Source: an uncultured Prevotella sp. (lineage in GTDB: Bacteria; Bacteroidota; Bacteroidia; Bacteroidales; Bacteroidaceae). Taken from it: 10,297 nucleotides of DNA. A model generated the notes under the pieces. It worked only from the letters and a program-made list of their open reading frames with translations. It was not told the origin of the DNA and made no database searches. Numbering within the stretch: the stretch's first letter is position 1; each line of letters begins with the position of its first letter. The stretch is from NCBI GenBank assembly GCA_934190685.1, contig CAKPTK010000083.1, positions 1 to 10,297 on the forward strand, read 5' to 3'. A program made the translations under genes and the position numbers. Shown piece after piece: positions 1 to 6,352 of this stretch.

Positions 1-275
1 CTGCCGAGCTTGAGCATCGACTGCACGTTCTTGCCGAAGAAGGGGGCCTCGATGGCCATCTCGTCGGGCAGGTATTCGTCGATGACGCCGGTGACGCGCT
101 CGAAGATTTTGCCGAGCCGCAGATAAGGGTCGGAGGTCTTGCGCATGTCGATCACGCCCATGGCGATGAGCGAGGCTTTTCCGCCCGTCACGCGCAGTGC
201 GCCGTAGCCCATCAGGTTGGTTCCCGGGTCGATGCCGAGGATGATTTTCTCCCGGTTGTCGTGCTGCGTTGTCAT
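1..275 (-). CDS. ruvC: Crossover junction endodeoxyribonuclease RuvC (N-terminal part, cut by window edge)
   Basis: RuvC is the Holliday-junction resolvase of the RuvABC complex; it makes paired metal-dependent nicks across the four-way junction in recombination and repair. I translated the minus strand from ATG at 275. The first 91 codons contain [15 protein letters not shown] (from about residue 11), which carries the first catalytic Asp in GIDPGT, and later [11 protein letters not shown], the family motif with the catalytic Glu, followed by VQSMLKLG. The remaining C-terminal half, with the last two acidic ligands, lies beyond the left edge. The start ATG overlaps the TGA stop of the upstream hydrolase gene (shared bases 272-275), so the two are probably translationally coupled. 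It is the last visible gene of the minus-strand operon. Identification is firm from two conserved motifs with correct spacing. Confidence 0.95.
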   Translation of the reverse strand, partial: MTTQHDNREKIILGIDPGTNLMGYGALRVTGGKASLIAMGVIDMRKTSDPYLRLGKIFERVTGVIDEYLPDEMAIEAPFFGKNVQSMLKLG

Positions 276-916
276 CGGTCCATGTAGGGGTTAGAGCGCA
301 GCTCGTAGCCGATGGTGGTCGGCTCGCCGTGTCCGGGCAGCAGGGTGGTGTCGTCGGGCAGTTGCGCGATCATGCGCAGGCTTTGGATGATCATGAACGA
401 GTTGCCTCCCTCGAAGTCGGTGCGCCCGATGCTGCCGCGGAAGAGTGTGTCTCCGCTGAATGCCACCTTCTCCTCCTTGCAGTAGTAGAACACGCCGCCC
501 GGGGTGTGCCCCGGGGTGTGGAGGATGGTGAAGGTGTGGCTGCCGAAGTGTATCTGGTCGGTTTCCTTGAGATAGCGTCCCACGGGCGGCATCTTGTAGT
601 CGAGTGTCACGCCGGCGATGGCCTGTGCCTGCAGGGGCAGTTTCTCCATCAGCTTCTCGTCCGCGCCCTCCACCTCGGGCTTGAGTCCGAACGCCTCGTA
701 GACGGTGTTGTTGCCGAAGTTGTGGTCGATGTGTGCGTGTGTGGCGAGCAGGTGCTTGGGCTTGAGATTCTCCTTGCGGATATAGTCCACGATGGCGCGC
801 CGTTCCTCCTCGTAGTAGGCGCCGCAGTCTATGATTACGCATTCCTTGGTCTCGTCGCTCACCACGTAGCAGTTCTCCCGTATCATGTTGCAGACGAATT
901 TCTGTATGTTCAGCAT
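272..916 (-). CDS. MBL-fold metallo-hydrolase, glyoxalase II-like
   Basis: This 214-residue protein is a complete metallo-beta-lactamase-fold hydrolase of the small glyoxalase II/YcbL type. The dinuclear metal site is intact: THAHIDH (His60, His62, Asp64, His65), His137 in HTPGHTPG, Asp156 in [12 protein letters not shown] and His196 in LPGHGEPT. Members of this group hydrolyse thioesters such as S-lactoylglutathione or act on other small substrates. It lacks the longer C-terminal substrate domain of classical glyoxalase II, so the true substrate is unknown. There is no signal peptide, so it should be cytoplasmic. It lies 45 bases downstream of rsmG and its stop overlaps the ruvC start by ATGA, placing it inside the same operon. 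Its leader is A-rich rather than SD-like, as expected in Bacteroidetes. Fold and metal site are certain; function is not. Confidence 0.9.
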   Translation of the reverse strand: MLNIQKFVCNMIRENCYVVSDETKECVIIDCGAYYEEERRAIVDYIRKENLKPKHLLATHAHIDHNFGNNTVYEAFGLKPEVEGADEKLMEKLPLQAQAIAGVTLDYKMPPVGRYLKETDQIHFGSHTFTILHTPGHTPGGVFYYCKEEKVAFSGDTLFRGSIGRTDFEGGNSFMIIQSLRMIAQLPDDTTLLPGHGEPTTIGYELRSNPYMDR

Positions 917-961
917 TTCTTTTCTTTGTTTTTGGGGCAGGTGTGTGGTTCTTGCGCGGGG

Positions 962-1585
962 CTACACACCTAAGTATATAAGATATTTCTCCTTGAACCA
1001 CTCCTCGTCAAACCAGTTGGTCAGCTCGGTCTTGTCGGCGATGTTGCGGTAGGGTCTCAGTTCCTCCTGCAGGTCGCCTCCTTTGAGCACGATCACGCCG
1101 TTGGGCAGCGAGTTCTTCTGTGGTGTTTTCTTGATGTTCTTCTTGACGATTTTCATCAAGTCGGGCAGGGGCATCACGGCGCGGCTGACGATGAAGTCAT
1201 ATTTGCCCCGTTCGTCCTCGCCTCTGAGGTGTTCCGCCTGTACGTTCTCCAGTCCGATGGCTGTCGCCACTTCGTTGGCCACGCGTATCTTCTTGCCTGT
1301 GCCGTCGATGAGCTTGAACCGGCACTCGGGGAACATGATGGCGAGGGGTATGCCGGGGAATCCTCCGCCTGTGCCGAAGTCGAGAATCTCCGTTCCCGGC
1401 CGGAAGTGGATGGCCTTGGCGATGGCGAGGGAGTGGAGCACGTGGTGCTCGTAGAGGTTGTCGATGTCCTTTCGCGAGATGACGTTGATCTTCTGGTTCC
1501 AGTCGTGGTAGAGACCGTCGAGCGCCTCGAACTGCGCTTTCTGCCTGTCGGTCAGCTGGGGGAAATATTTGTTGATGAGTTTCAT
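962..1585 (-). CDS. rsmG: 16S rRNA (guanine527-N7)-methyltransferase RsmG (GidB)
   Basis: RsmG uses S-adenosylmethionine to methylate N7 of G527 in the 530 loop of 16S rRNA; in other bacteria its loss gives low-level streptomycin resistance. The 207-residue product matches the family length. Visible signatures are the N-terminal WNQKINVISRKD (about 29-40), the SAM-binding LDFGTGGGFPGIPLAI (68-83), the acidic end of strand 2 in KLIDGTGKK (Asp94), and FIVSRAV (131-137) typical of GidB proteins. The start at 1585 is supported by homology from the first residues and by the ATGA overlap with the stop of the upstream lipoprotein gene, which suggests translational coupling. It is the second gene of the four-gene minus-strand operon. 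Alternative identity is unlikely. Confidence 0.96.
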   Translation of the reverse strand: MKLINKYFPQLTDRQKAQFEALDGLYHDWNQKINVISRKDIDNLYEHHVLHSLAIAKAIHFRPGTEILDFGTGGGFPGIPLAIMFPECRFKLIDGTGKKIRVANEVATAIGLENVQAEHLRGEDERGKYDFIVSRAVMPLPDLMKIVKKNIKKTPQKNSLPNGVIVLKGGDLQEELRPYRNIADKTELTNWFDEEWFKEKYLIYLGV

Positions 1586-2397
1586 ATTTTTTTCATGATG
1601 TTGTCGAGTTCCGAATAGGGGAAGGTGACGTGCACGGGGCCGAGGGCGTGGGGCGCGATTTCGTCGGCATTGTAGAGGAAGGTGATCTCCTTGTCGCCGA
1701 GGATGAAATTGTCGGGGATATAGGCCTCCATGTCCATGAAATAGCCCTTGTCCTGCAGCTCCTTGAAGGTCTTCACCCGTTCGGCTTTCATCATGCGCTC
1801 GACGATGAGTTCCTTCATTTTCACCTCTCCTCCCGGCACGAACAGGTCTTTGAGGGCTATCACCTTTCCCTTCCGGGTGTCGATGTTGTTGACGATGGTC
1901 TGGAATTGTCCGTGTGCTCCGCCGGCAAACTGGTACACTTCAGCCGTGTAGACTTTCACGCCGTCGGGTCCGTCGGTGATTTTCCCGCTGACGGTGTAGA
2001 CGCTGCTGAGCGAGTGCGCGTCTCTGTCGGCCTGGTAGAGGGGCTTGTTGGTCTCGATGTAGTCGGCGATGAGCCGGTTGACGAAGGTGTCGACCACGGC
2101 CTGCATGTCTTTGTTGCCCTCCATGCCTGTGAGGTAGTCGGGCACGAGGATGCCGCTCTTGACGATGGCCTGGTTGATGGCGTCGGCGCCTGCGCCCTTG
2201 GCGAAGGCGAAGGCTATCTTCACCTCGCAGACGGGACTGTCGGCCTCTTCTGTCAGGCTGGCGGTGGTGTCCACCACGATGCTGTCAAACGTGAGCGAGT
2301 CGGCGCTCTTCTTGCTCCCTTGCCGGCTTCCTCCGCAGGAGCAAATCATCGAGGCGGAGGTGAGTATGGTGAAGGCGAATGCCAATAATTTGTTCAT
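1582..2397 (-). CDS. DUF3298-type (RsiV-like) lipoprotein
   Basis: This 271-residue protein starts with MNKLLAFAFTILTSASMICS followed by C21-GG, a classic lipoprotein signal; the lipidated Cys is C21 (I-C-S-C) or, less well, C19. The following Ser/Lys/Asp-rich stretch is a normal tether. The C-terminal half has DUF3298/RsiV-like features: FAGGAHGQFQTIVNNIDTRK, then KVIALKDLFVPG, and near the end NADEIAPHALGPVHVTFPYS. An in-frame ATG at 2466 would prefix a Pro/Arg-rich segment before the signal peptide and sits only about 10 bases from the predicted transcription start, so I prefer 2397. It should be envelope-anchored with a periplasmic or surface domain; no enzymatic function can be claimed. 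It is the first gene of the operon and its TGA overlaps the rsmG ATG. Confidence 0.85.
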   Translation of the reverse strand: MNKLLAFAFTILTSASMICSCGGSRQGSKKSADSLTFDSIVVDTTASLTEEADSPVCEVKIAFAFAKGAGADAINQAIVKSGILVPDYLTGMEGNKDMQAVVDTFVNRLIADYIETNKPLYQADRDAHSLSSVYTVSGKITDGPDGVKVYTAEVYQFAGGAHGQFQTIVNNIDTRKGKVIALKDLFVPGGEVKMKELIVERMMKAERVKTFKELQDKGYFMDMEAYIPDNFILGDKEITFLYNADEIAPHALGPVHVTFPYSELDNIMKKI

Positions 2398-2483
2398 GTT
2401 GTCTGTCGGGTTTGTATGGTTGGCGCGGCGGGGTGGAGGGGGACGCTTTTTCTCCCGGTTTTCCAAGTGCCGCCTATCTTATG

Positions 2484-2515
2484 CAAAGGTACGGAAAACA
2501 GGGGAATTGACAAAA
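2484..2515 (-). promoter_or_regulatory. Bacteroidetes-type promoter for the lipoprotein-rsmG-MBL-ruvC operon
   Basis: On the minus strand TTTTG (2515-2511) is followed after 19 bases by TACCTTTG (2491-2484). This fits the Bacteroides primary sigma consensus of a TTTG-like -33 and TAnnTTTG at -7. Transcription should start near 2477, giving a leader of about 80 bases before the chosen lipoprotein ATG. The same element pair and 19-base spacing recur before rpsF. Confidence 0.75.
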
Positions 2516-2630
2516 TAAATGGTTGTTTATTTGATATTTTTTAGTGTTCGCGGCGGACAGGTTCTGTCTGGCGGCAACTTGGATGGCGGTGAAGTGTGGC
2601 CGCGATCCTGGAATGGCGTGGTGCCGTCCG

Positions 2631-2682
2631 GGTGTTGGCCGTGATGTGTTGCGTAAGGTGTTGGCCGTGATGTGTTGCGTAA
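2631..2682. repeat. Perfect 26-bp tandem direct repeat, two copies
   Basis: The unit begins GGTGTTGGCCGTGATG and ends TGTTGCGTAA. Copies at 2631-2656 and 2657-2682 are identical and contiguous; the sequence diverges immediately on both sides. No reading frame of interest spans it. It may be a slippage duplication or a paired binding site. Confidence 0.9.
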
Positions 2683-2918
2683 TGTGAAAAACGCGATGTT
2701 TTACTCGGAATAGTGCTTACACTTCGCATTTTCCTCGCGCTTTTCGGGGCGAAAACGGGGGTCGGGAGGATGGTTTGGCGAAGGGGTGTAACGCATCTGT
2801 AACGCTGCTTGTAACGCTTGTGTTGTCTGAAATGCCGGTATGCGATGTGTCAAGAATATTCAAATCGTTTGTGCAGCGGATGGGTTGTCGTGCTCTTGGC
2901 GGACACGGACATTGGATG

Positions 2919-2980
2919 CGCTAATGGCGGACTAACGGAATTTTCACCATGGTGATTTCTTCGTTAGTGTGCCGTTAGCG
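2919..2980. repeat. 62-bp imperfect inverted repeat with a 12-bp palindrome at its centre
   Basis: The left arm 2919-2940 (starting CGCTAATGGC) pairs with the right arm 2960-2980 (ending GCCGTTAGCG) with three mismatches and one indel. The centre holds the perfect palindrome TCACCATGGTGA at 2944-2955. No T-run follows, so it does not look like a terminator; a dimeric protein site or an extruding cruciform is more plausible. Confidence 0.75.
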
Positions 2981-3130
2981 GGTGTCTACTGGCAGGGTGG
3001 CGGTTGCTGGATGTACTTGTTTCTCTGTAAAATGTAAATTGTTTTCCGAGTTGTATGTCTGTTGGTGAGCTGGATTTTGTCCCTTTTTAGGTGCGTTACA
3101 GCGTTACAGTGAAAATGCGTATGGGTGTTT

Positions 3131-3190
3131 TAAATCATTATATTCTAATAATAATATAATATATATAATATATTATATTAAAAATATTAA
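3131..3190. other. AT-rich palindromic tract (58 of 60 bases A/T)
   Basis: Only two C residues (3136 and 3145) interrupt 60 bases of A/T. Within it TAATATAATATA (3152-3163) and TATATTATATTA (3169-3180) form a perfect 12-bp inverted repeat with a 5-base centre. The tract lies between octamer clusters B and C. Low melting stability next to repeated short sites is the layout of a DNA-unwinding element, but it could also be an UP-element-like or nucleoid-protein site. Confidence 0.7.
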
Positions 3191-3518
3191 CATCTGAACC
3201 CGTGTCCGCGTTACAAGTCTTTCTGTAACGCTTTGTAACGCTTTTGTGAAGCTTGCAAACGGCTGTGTTTTGTATAAGTGGTTGTAAATGAATGAAATAT
3301 GGACGTTTTGTCACTCGCGTGTGTTGTCCGGAACAGCGTTACACGATGCGTTACAAGAGGACTTTTCCTTTAAAAAAGTCGTTTCGCCCTGCGCAAAAAA
3401 CGTAGAATGCCGAATTTTTACAGTTAATTTTTAGTGAAAATGGAAAATCGTGCGCTTTTATAGTGAACGGTTTTTGCCGAAAATTTGCACGCTTTTTCCG
3501 AAACGTGTCACGAATCCT

Positions 3519-3545
3519 CCGATTTTCGTCTGTTTTGAAAATCGG
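3519..3545. repeat. 9-bp perfect hairpin
   Basis: CCGATTTTC (3519-3527) and GAAAATCGG (3537-3545) are exact reverse complements around a 9-base loop. There is no adjacent T-run in either direction, and no gene ends next to it, so assignment as a terminator is weak. Confidence 0.45.
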
Positions 3546-3668
3546 CTCCCGGATTGTAAGCACATAGTGTTAAATATTTGTTAATGACGTGTGGGGGTTT
3601 TTGTCTTTGCCGGGGTTTCCGTCGAAAAATGCCGTGATGTGCCGTGGCTTCCTGTTGGCAGACAGCAA

Positions 3669-3720
3669 CAAAGACAGGCGTAGACTTGAGGTATGGCCTG
3701 TAAGTCTACGCCTGTCTTTG
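3669..3720 (-). terminator. Perfect 19-bp stem-loop, possible terminator of the Rpn gene
   Basis: Arms 3669-3687 and 3702-3720 are perfect reverse complements (CAAAGACAGGCGTAGACTT), with a 14-base loop in which AGG and CCT (3689-3691, 3697-3699) can add three more pairs. It lies 78 bases beyond the stop of the minus-strand Rpn gene, so it could end that transcript. On that strand the stem is followed by TTGCTGTC rather than a clean T-run, so a dispersed palindromic repeat or small structured RNA is an alternative. The structure is certain; the role is inference. Confidence 0.5.
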
Positions 3721-3798
3721 CGGTGCCCGGTCGAAGAAAACTGCTTCGGCAAGAGGCAAGAGGGTGCTGGTGTTTATGCGTTTGGCTTGTTGGAGTCG

Positions 3799-4659
3799 TC
3801 AGATTCCCTCGATGTCCTCGGCCGAGAGTCCTGTCATCTGCTGGATGGTCGCGGTGGGCATGCCTGCCGCTTTCATCTTCCGTGCGATTTCCGTCGCCTT
3901 GTTGTTCTCGCCTTCCTCTATGCCGGCTTTCTTTCCTTCCTCATATCTGCCTTCCATGAGTGTCTTCTCGCTGCTCACCCTGTCCCAGAACTTGTCGTAG
4001 GCGAGTAGCTCTTCGGGAGTGAAGGCGGAGATTTTCACCTCTTCCAGCGCCTTGCTGATTTCGGGGTCTTCCAGCAGTTCCGATGGCACCTCTTGCGTGT
4101 TGTCGTTGATTTCCGTGAGAAACCGCAGCCACAGGATGGCCATGCGCTTCTCTTTGATGGTGTGCGGCTCGAACTTGGGCAGCTCGATGAACGTGAAGCA
4201 GAGCCCCTCGATGACCTTGTCGGTGTGTCTGTCGTGCACGATGCGGTAGTTGTGGATGCACTCCTTGACATCTTTCTCGAAGACCTCGTTCACGAAGTTG
4301 AGGGAGTATACGGGCTGCAGATCCTCGTATTTGTAGCCCATCTCCGCCTGGCTGACGTAGGCCTTGGACGCGTTGAAGAGCACCCTCTGCCGGAAGGCGT
4401 CCGTCCACGCCATCTGCATCTCGACCACGAACTGCCGTCCCTCGATGTCCCTGCATCTCACGTCGACGATGGTGTCTTTGTGGATGGGGTCTATGGGCAC
4501 GAGCTCCGTGGGGAGATATTCGATGCTCTGGATCCGCTGGTCTTTCTTGAGCGGCAGCAGGGCGTTGAGCAGACTGATCAGCAAATCGGGGTGGTTGCCG
4601 AAAATCTTCTTGAAGGTCAGGTCGGCCTTCGGGTCTAAATATTTGACGTGGGTCACCAT
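3799..4659 (-). CDS. Rpn family recombination-promoting nuclease / putative transposase (PD-(D/E)XK)
   Basis: This 286-residue protein belongs to the PDDEXK-type family (PF12784) that is abundant in Bacteroidales. Characterised Rpn proteins in E. coli are DNA endonucleases that raise RecA-independent recombination. The N terminus YLDPKADLTFKKIFG (7-21) is the family opening. The nuclease core shows VDVRCRD...GRQFVVEMQM, with Asp66 and the Glu80-x-Gln82 pair in the expected places, so it looks active. The charged C-terminal region (about 235-286) ends in KAAGMPTATIQQMTGLSAED, a helix-turn-helix-like tail common in these proteins. Length is normal and no frameshift is seen. There are no terminal inverted repeats at its ends, so it is a solitary gene rather than a complete insertion sequence. 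It is transcribed towards the repeat-rich island and divergently from the HAD gene. Confidence 0.85.
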   Translation of the reverse strand: MVTHVKYLDPKADLTFKKIFGNHPDLLISLLNALLPLKKDQRIQSIEYLPTELVPIDPIHKDTIVDVRCRDIEGRQFVVEMQMAWTDAFRQRVLFNASKAYVSQAEMGYKYEDLQPVYSLNFVNEVFEKDVKECIHNYRIVHDRHTDKVIEGLCFTFIELPKFEPHTIKEKRMAILWLRFLTEINDNTQEVPSELLEDPEISKALEEVKISAFTPEELLAYDKFWDRVSSEKTLMEGRYEEGKKAGIEEGENNKATEIARKMKAAGMPTATIQQMTGLSAEDIEGI

Positions 4660-4681
4660 GGGCGTTGTATTTTTATGGTTG

Positions 4682-4689
4682 CAAAGATA
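4682..4689 (-). promoter_or_regulatory. -7 element for the Rpn gene
   Basis: TATCTTTG on the minus strand (4689-4682) matches TAnnTTTG 22 bases before the Rpn ATG. The -33 position 19 bases upstream reads ATTTCG, a weak match, so expression may be low or activator-dependent. Confidence 0.55.
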
Positions 4690-4825
4690 ATGTAAATCGG
4701 GGGAAGGACGAAATAATTTCTTCCTTTTCTTCCTGTAGAAGCCTCCCTGCCGTCCATTTTGCCGCCGCGCCTTGTGGGGAAGGCGGATTTATGGCGATAA
4801 ATTTCCGGGTTTCAGGTATTTTTTG

Positions 4826-4833
4826 TAACTTTG
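4826..4833 (+). promoter_or_regulatory. -7 element for the HAD-panB-MFS-YhcH operon
   Basis: TAACTTTG at 4826-4833 matches the Bacteroidetes -7 consensus; TTTC at 4802-4805 lies 20 bases upstream as a partial -33. The box ends only 4 bases before the HAD ATG at 4838, so the predicted mRNA start coincides with the start codon. Confidence 0.65.
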
Positions 4834-4837
4834 CATT

Positions 4838-5509
4838 ATGAATAGTTTGAATCAACACAACAGCAAGTTCCGCTGCGCCCTGTTTGATCTCGACGGCGTG
4901 GTGTTCGATACCGAGTCGCAGTATTCCGTCTTCTGGGGAGGCGTGTTCCGCCGGTATTATCCCGGAACGGAAGGACTCGAGCAGAAAATCAAGGGACAGA
5001 CGCTCGTCCAAATCTACGACGGATATTTCAAGGATGACAAGAAACGGCAGGACGACATCACTCGGGGGCTCAACGACTTTGAACAACACATGGGCTTCCC
5101 GTTCATCCCCGGCTTCGAGGCGTTCGTTGCCGACCTGCGCCGCCATGGCGTGAAGACGGCGGTGGTCACCAGTTCCAACCGCAAGAAGATGGAGGCGGTC
5201 TACCGCCAGCACGGGAACATGGACGAGCTCTTCGACGCCATCCTCACCAGCGAGGACTTCGAGCGCAGCAAGCCCGACCCTGACTGCTATCTGAAAGGTG
5301 CGCAACGGTTTGGCATGCAGAAAGATGAATGTGTGGTGTTTGAGGACAGCTTCAATGGACTCAAGTCCGGACAGTCGGCGGGGATGTTCGTGGTGGGACT
5401 CGCCACAACCAACGCCGCTGACGCCATCGCCCCCTATGCCGACTGCGTGGTGGACGATTTCCGCGGACTGGACTATGGAAGGCTCTGTGAACTGAAAGAA
5501 AAACAATAA
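4838..5509 (+). CDS. HAD superfamily hydrolase, beta-phosphoglucomutase-like subfamily
   Basis: This 223-residue cytoplasmic protein has all four HAD motifs: FDLDGVVFDTES with nucleophile Asp17 and acid/base Asp19; VVTSSN with Thr111-Ser112; RSKPDPDCY with Lys145; and VVFEDSFNG with Glu169-Asp170. The segment between motifs I and II (about 25-95) is a helical cap of the beta-phosphoglucomutase/phosphatase group. It most likely dephosphorylates or isomerises a small sugar phosphate or related metabolite; the substrate cannot be read from sequence. The ATG at 4838 is the first in frame after the promoter; a TTG at codon 4 is the only nearby alternative. panB starts 6 bases after its stop, so they are almost certainly co-transcribed. 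Confidence 0.9.
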   Translation: MNSLNQHNSKFRCALFDLDGVVFDTESQYSVFWGGVFRRYYPGTEGLEQKIKGQTLVQIYDGYFKDDKKRQDDITRGLNDFEQHMGFPFIPGFEAFVADLRRHGVKTAVVTSSNRKKMEAVYRQHGNMDELFDAILTSEDFERSKPDPDCYLKGAQRFGMQKDECVVFEDSFNGLKSGQSAGMFVVGLATTNAADAIAPYADCVVDDFRGLDYGRLCELKEKQ

Positions 5510-5515
5510 AATATT

Positions 5516-6337
5516 ATGGCAGGTTATTTAGTGACCGACACGCGAAAGATCACCGCGTGCCGACTGAAAGAAATGAAAGCGCAGCAGGAGAAAATCTCCA
5601 TGCTCACATCCTATGACTACACCACGGCGGGCATTGTCGACAAGGCCGGCGTGGACGCGATTCTCATCGGCGATTCTGCCTCCAATGTGATGGCGGGCAA
5701 CAGCACCACGGTGCCCATCACGGTGGACGAGATGATTTATCACTGCCGCTCGGTGGCGAGGGCGGTCAGCCGTGCCTTCGTGGTGTGCGACATGCCGTTC
5801 GGCAGCTACCAGGTGTCGCGCGAGGACGCCATGCGCAATGCCGTGCGCATGATGAAAGAGGGCGGTCCCGACGCCTTGAAGCTCGAGGGCGGCGTGGAGA
5901 TCGCCGACACCGTCAGAAGCATGGTGGCGGCAGGCATCCCCGTGGTGGGACATCTCGGCTTGACCCCACAGAGCATCCACAAGTTCGGCGGCTACGGTCT
6001 GCGCGCCAAGGACGAGGCTGAGGCCGCCAAGCTGCTCTCCGACGCCAGGGCGCTCGACGAGGCTGGCGCCTGCGCCGTCGTGCTCGAGAAGATTCCCGCA
6101 GCCCTTGCGGCGAAGGTGACCGCGGAGGTCGGCTGTCCCACCATCGGTATCGGTGCCGGCGGACAGTGTGACGGACAGGTGCTCGTGGTCGACGACATGC
6201 TCGGCATGTCCACCGGTTTCAAGCCCAAGTTCCTCCGCCAGTATGCCGACCTCAACACGGTGATGACCGACGCCATCGGCCGCTATGTGTCCGATGTGAA
6301 AAGTTCGGATTTCCCCAACGGGAAAGAGTCGTATTAA
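5516..6337 (+). CDS. panB: 3-methyl-2-oxobutanoate hydroxymethyltransferase (ketopantoate hydroxymethyltransferase)
   Basis: PanB transfers a hydroxymethyl group from 5,10-methylenetetrahydrofolate to 2-oxoisovalerate, the first committed step of pantothenate and hence CoA synthesis. The 273-residue product is of family length. Conserved blocks are [16 protein letters not shown] (30-45), the metal-binding [12 protein letters not shown] (Asp53), CDMPFGSYQ (Asp92), ALKLEGG (Lys122, Glu124), GHLGLTPQS (146-153), LEKIP with the probable catalytic Glu191, and IGIGAG (210-215). All key residues are present. It follows the HAD gene by 6 bases and precedes the MFS gene by 15. No panC or panD is in view, so the rest of the pathway must be elsewhere. 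Confidence 0.97.
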   Translation: MAGYLVTDTRKITACRLKEMKAQQEKISMLTSYDYTTAGIVDKAGVDAILIGDSASNVMAGNSTTVPITVDEMIYHCRSVARAVSRAFVVCDMPFGSYQVSREDAMRNAVRMMKEGGPDALKLEGGVEIADTVRSMVAAGIPVVGHLGLTPQSIHKFGGYGLRAKDEAEAAKLLSDARALDEAGACAVVLEKIPAALAAKVTAEVGCPTIGIGAGGQCDGQVLVVDDMLGMSTGFKPKFLRQYADLNTVMTDAIGRYVSDVKSSDFPNGKESY

Positions 6338-6352
6338 GTAACGCCCGCGTCT

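Larger units (their letters stand above)
2787..3355. repeat. Ten-copy octamer array TGTAACGC / GCGTTACA
   Basis: The exact octamer TGTAACGC occurs at 2787, 2798, 2810, 3224 and 3234, and its complement GCGTTACA at 3093, 3101, 3208, 3336 and 3348. Within clusters the copies are 8, 10, 11 or 12 bases apart, close to one helical turn. About 0.02 copies would be expected by chance in this length on both strands. Clusters A (2787-2807) and D (3334-3355) are reverse complements of each other over about 21 bases with one inserted base. Clusters B (3093-3108) and C (3208-3241) flank an AT-rich tract. The pattern resembles iterons or a multi-site operator; no binding protein is identifiable here. Confidence 0.85.
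2516..3798. other. Noncoding, repeat-rich island
   Basis: About 1.28 kb between the divergently placed promoter at 2500 and the end of the Rpn gene contains no convincing gene. The open frames here (for example minus 2541-2729 and minus 3351-3563) are short, low-complexity or cross hairpins, and resemble no family I recognise. I see no tRNA or rRNA. What it does hold is listed separately: a tandem repeat (2631-2682), an imperfect inverted repeat (2919-2980), ten octamers (2787-3355), an AT-rich tract (3131-3190) and two hairpins (3519-3545, 3669-3720). Confidence 0.7.

Noticed and set aside
269..973. Plus-strand open frame opposite the MBL hydrolase
   Set aside because: Antisense shadow of a clear metallo-beta-lactamase-fold gene; Val/His/Leu-rich with no motif.
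2541..2729. 62-codon minus-strand frame over the tandem repeat
   Set aside because: His/Thr/Arg-rich product dominated by the duplicated 26-bp unit; no promoter or start context.
2741..2755. Short hairpin TTTTCG-GGG-CGAAAA
   Set aside because: Only 6 bp, not next to a gene end, and no T-run; not convincing as a terminator.
2787..3355. CRISPR array
   Set aside because: The repeated unit is only 8 bp, occurs in both orientations and at irregular distances, with no unique spacers of constant length and no cas genes.
3351..3563. 70-codon minus-strand frame in the repeat island
   Set aside because: No ribosome-binding or promoter context, crosses the 3519-3545 hairpin, Lys/Phe/Asn-rich from AT-rich DNA, no family resemblance.
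2713..3563. 9-bp inverted repeat GTGCTTACA (2713-2721) / TGTAAGCAC (3555-3563) as ends of a mobile element
   Set aside because: A 9-bp inverted match is expected by chance in about 1 kb, and no target duplication flanks it.
4673..5506. Minus-strand open frame opposite the HAD gene
   Set aside because: Shadow of a HAD protein with all four catalytic motifs; no family features of its own.
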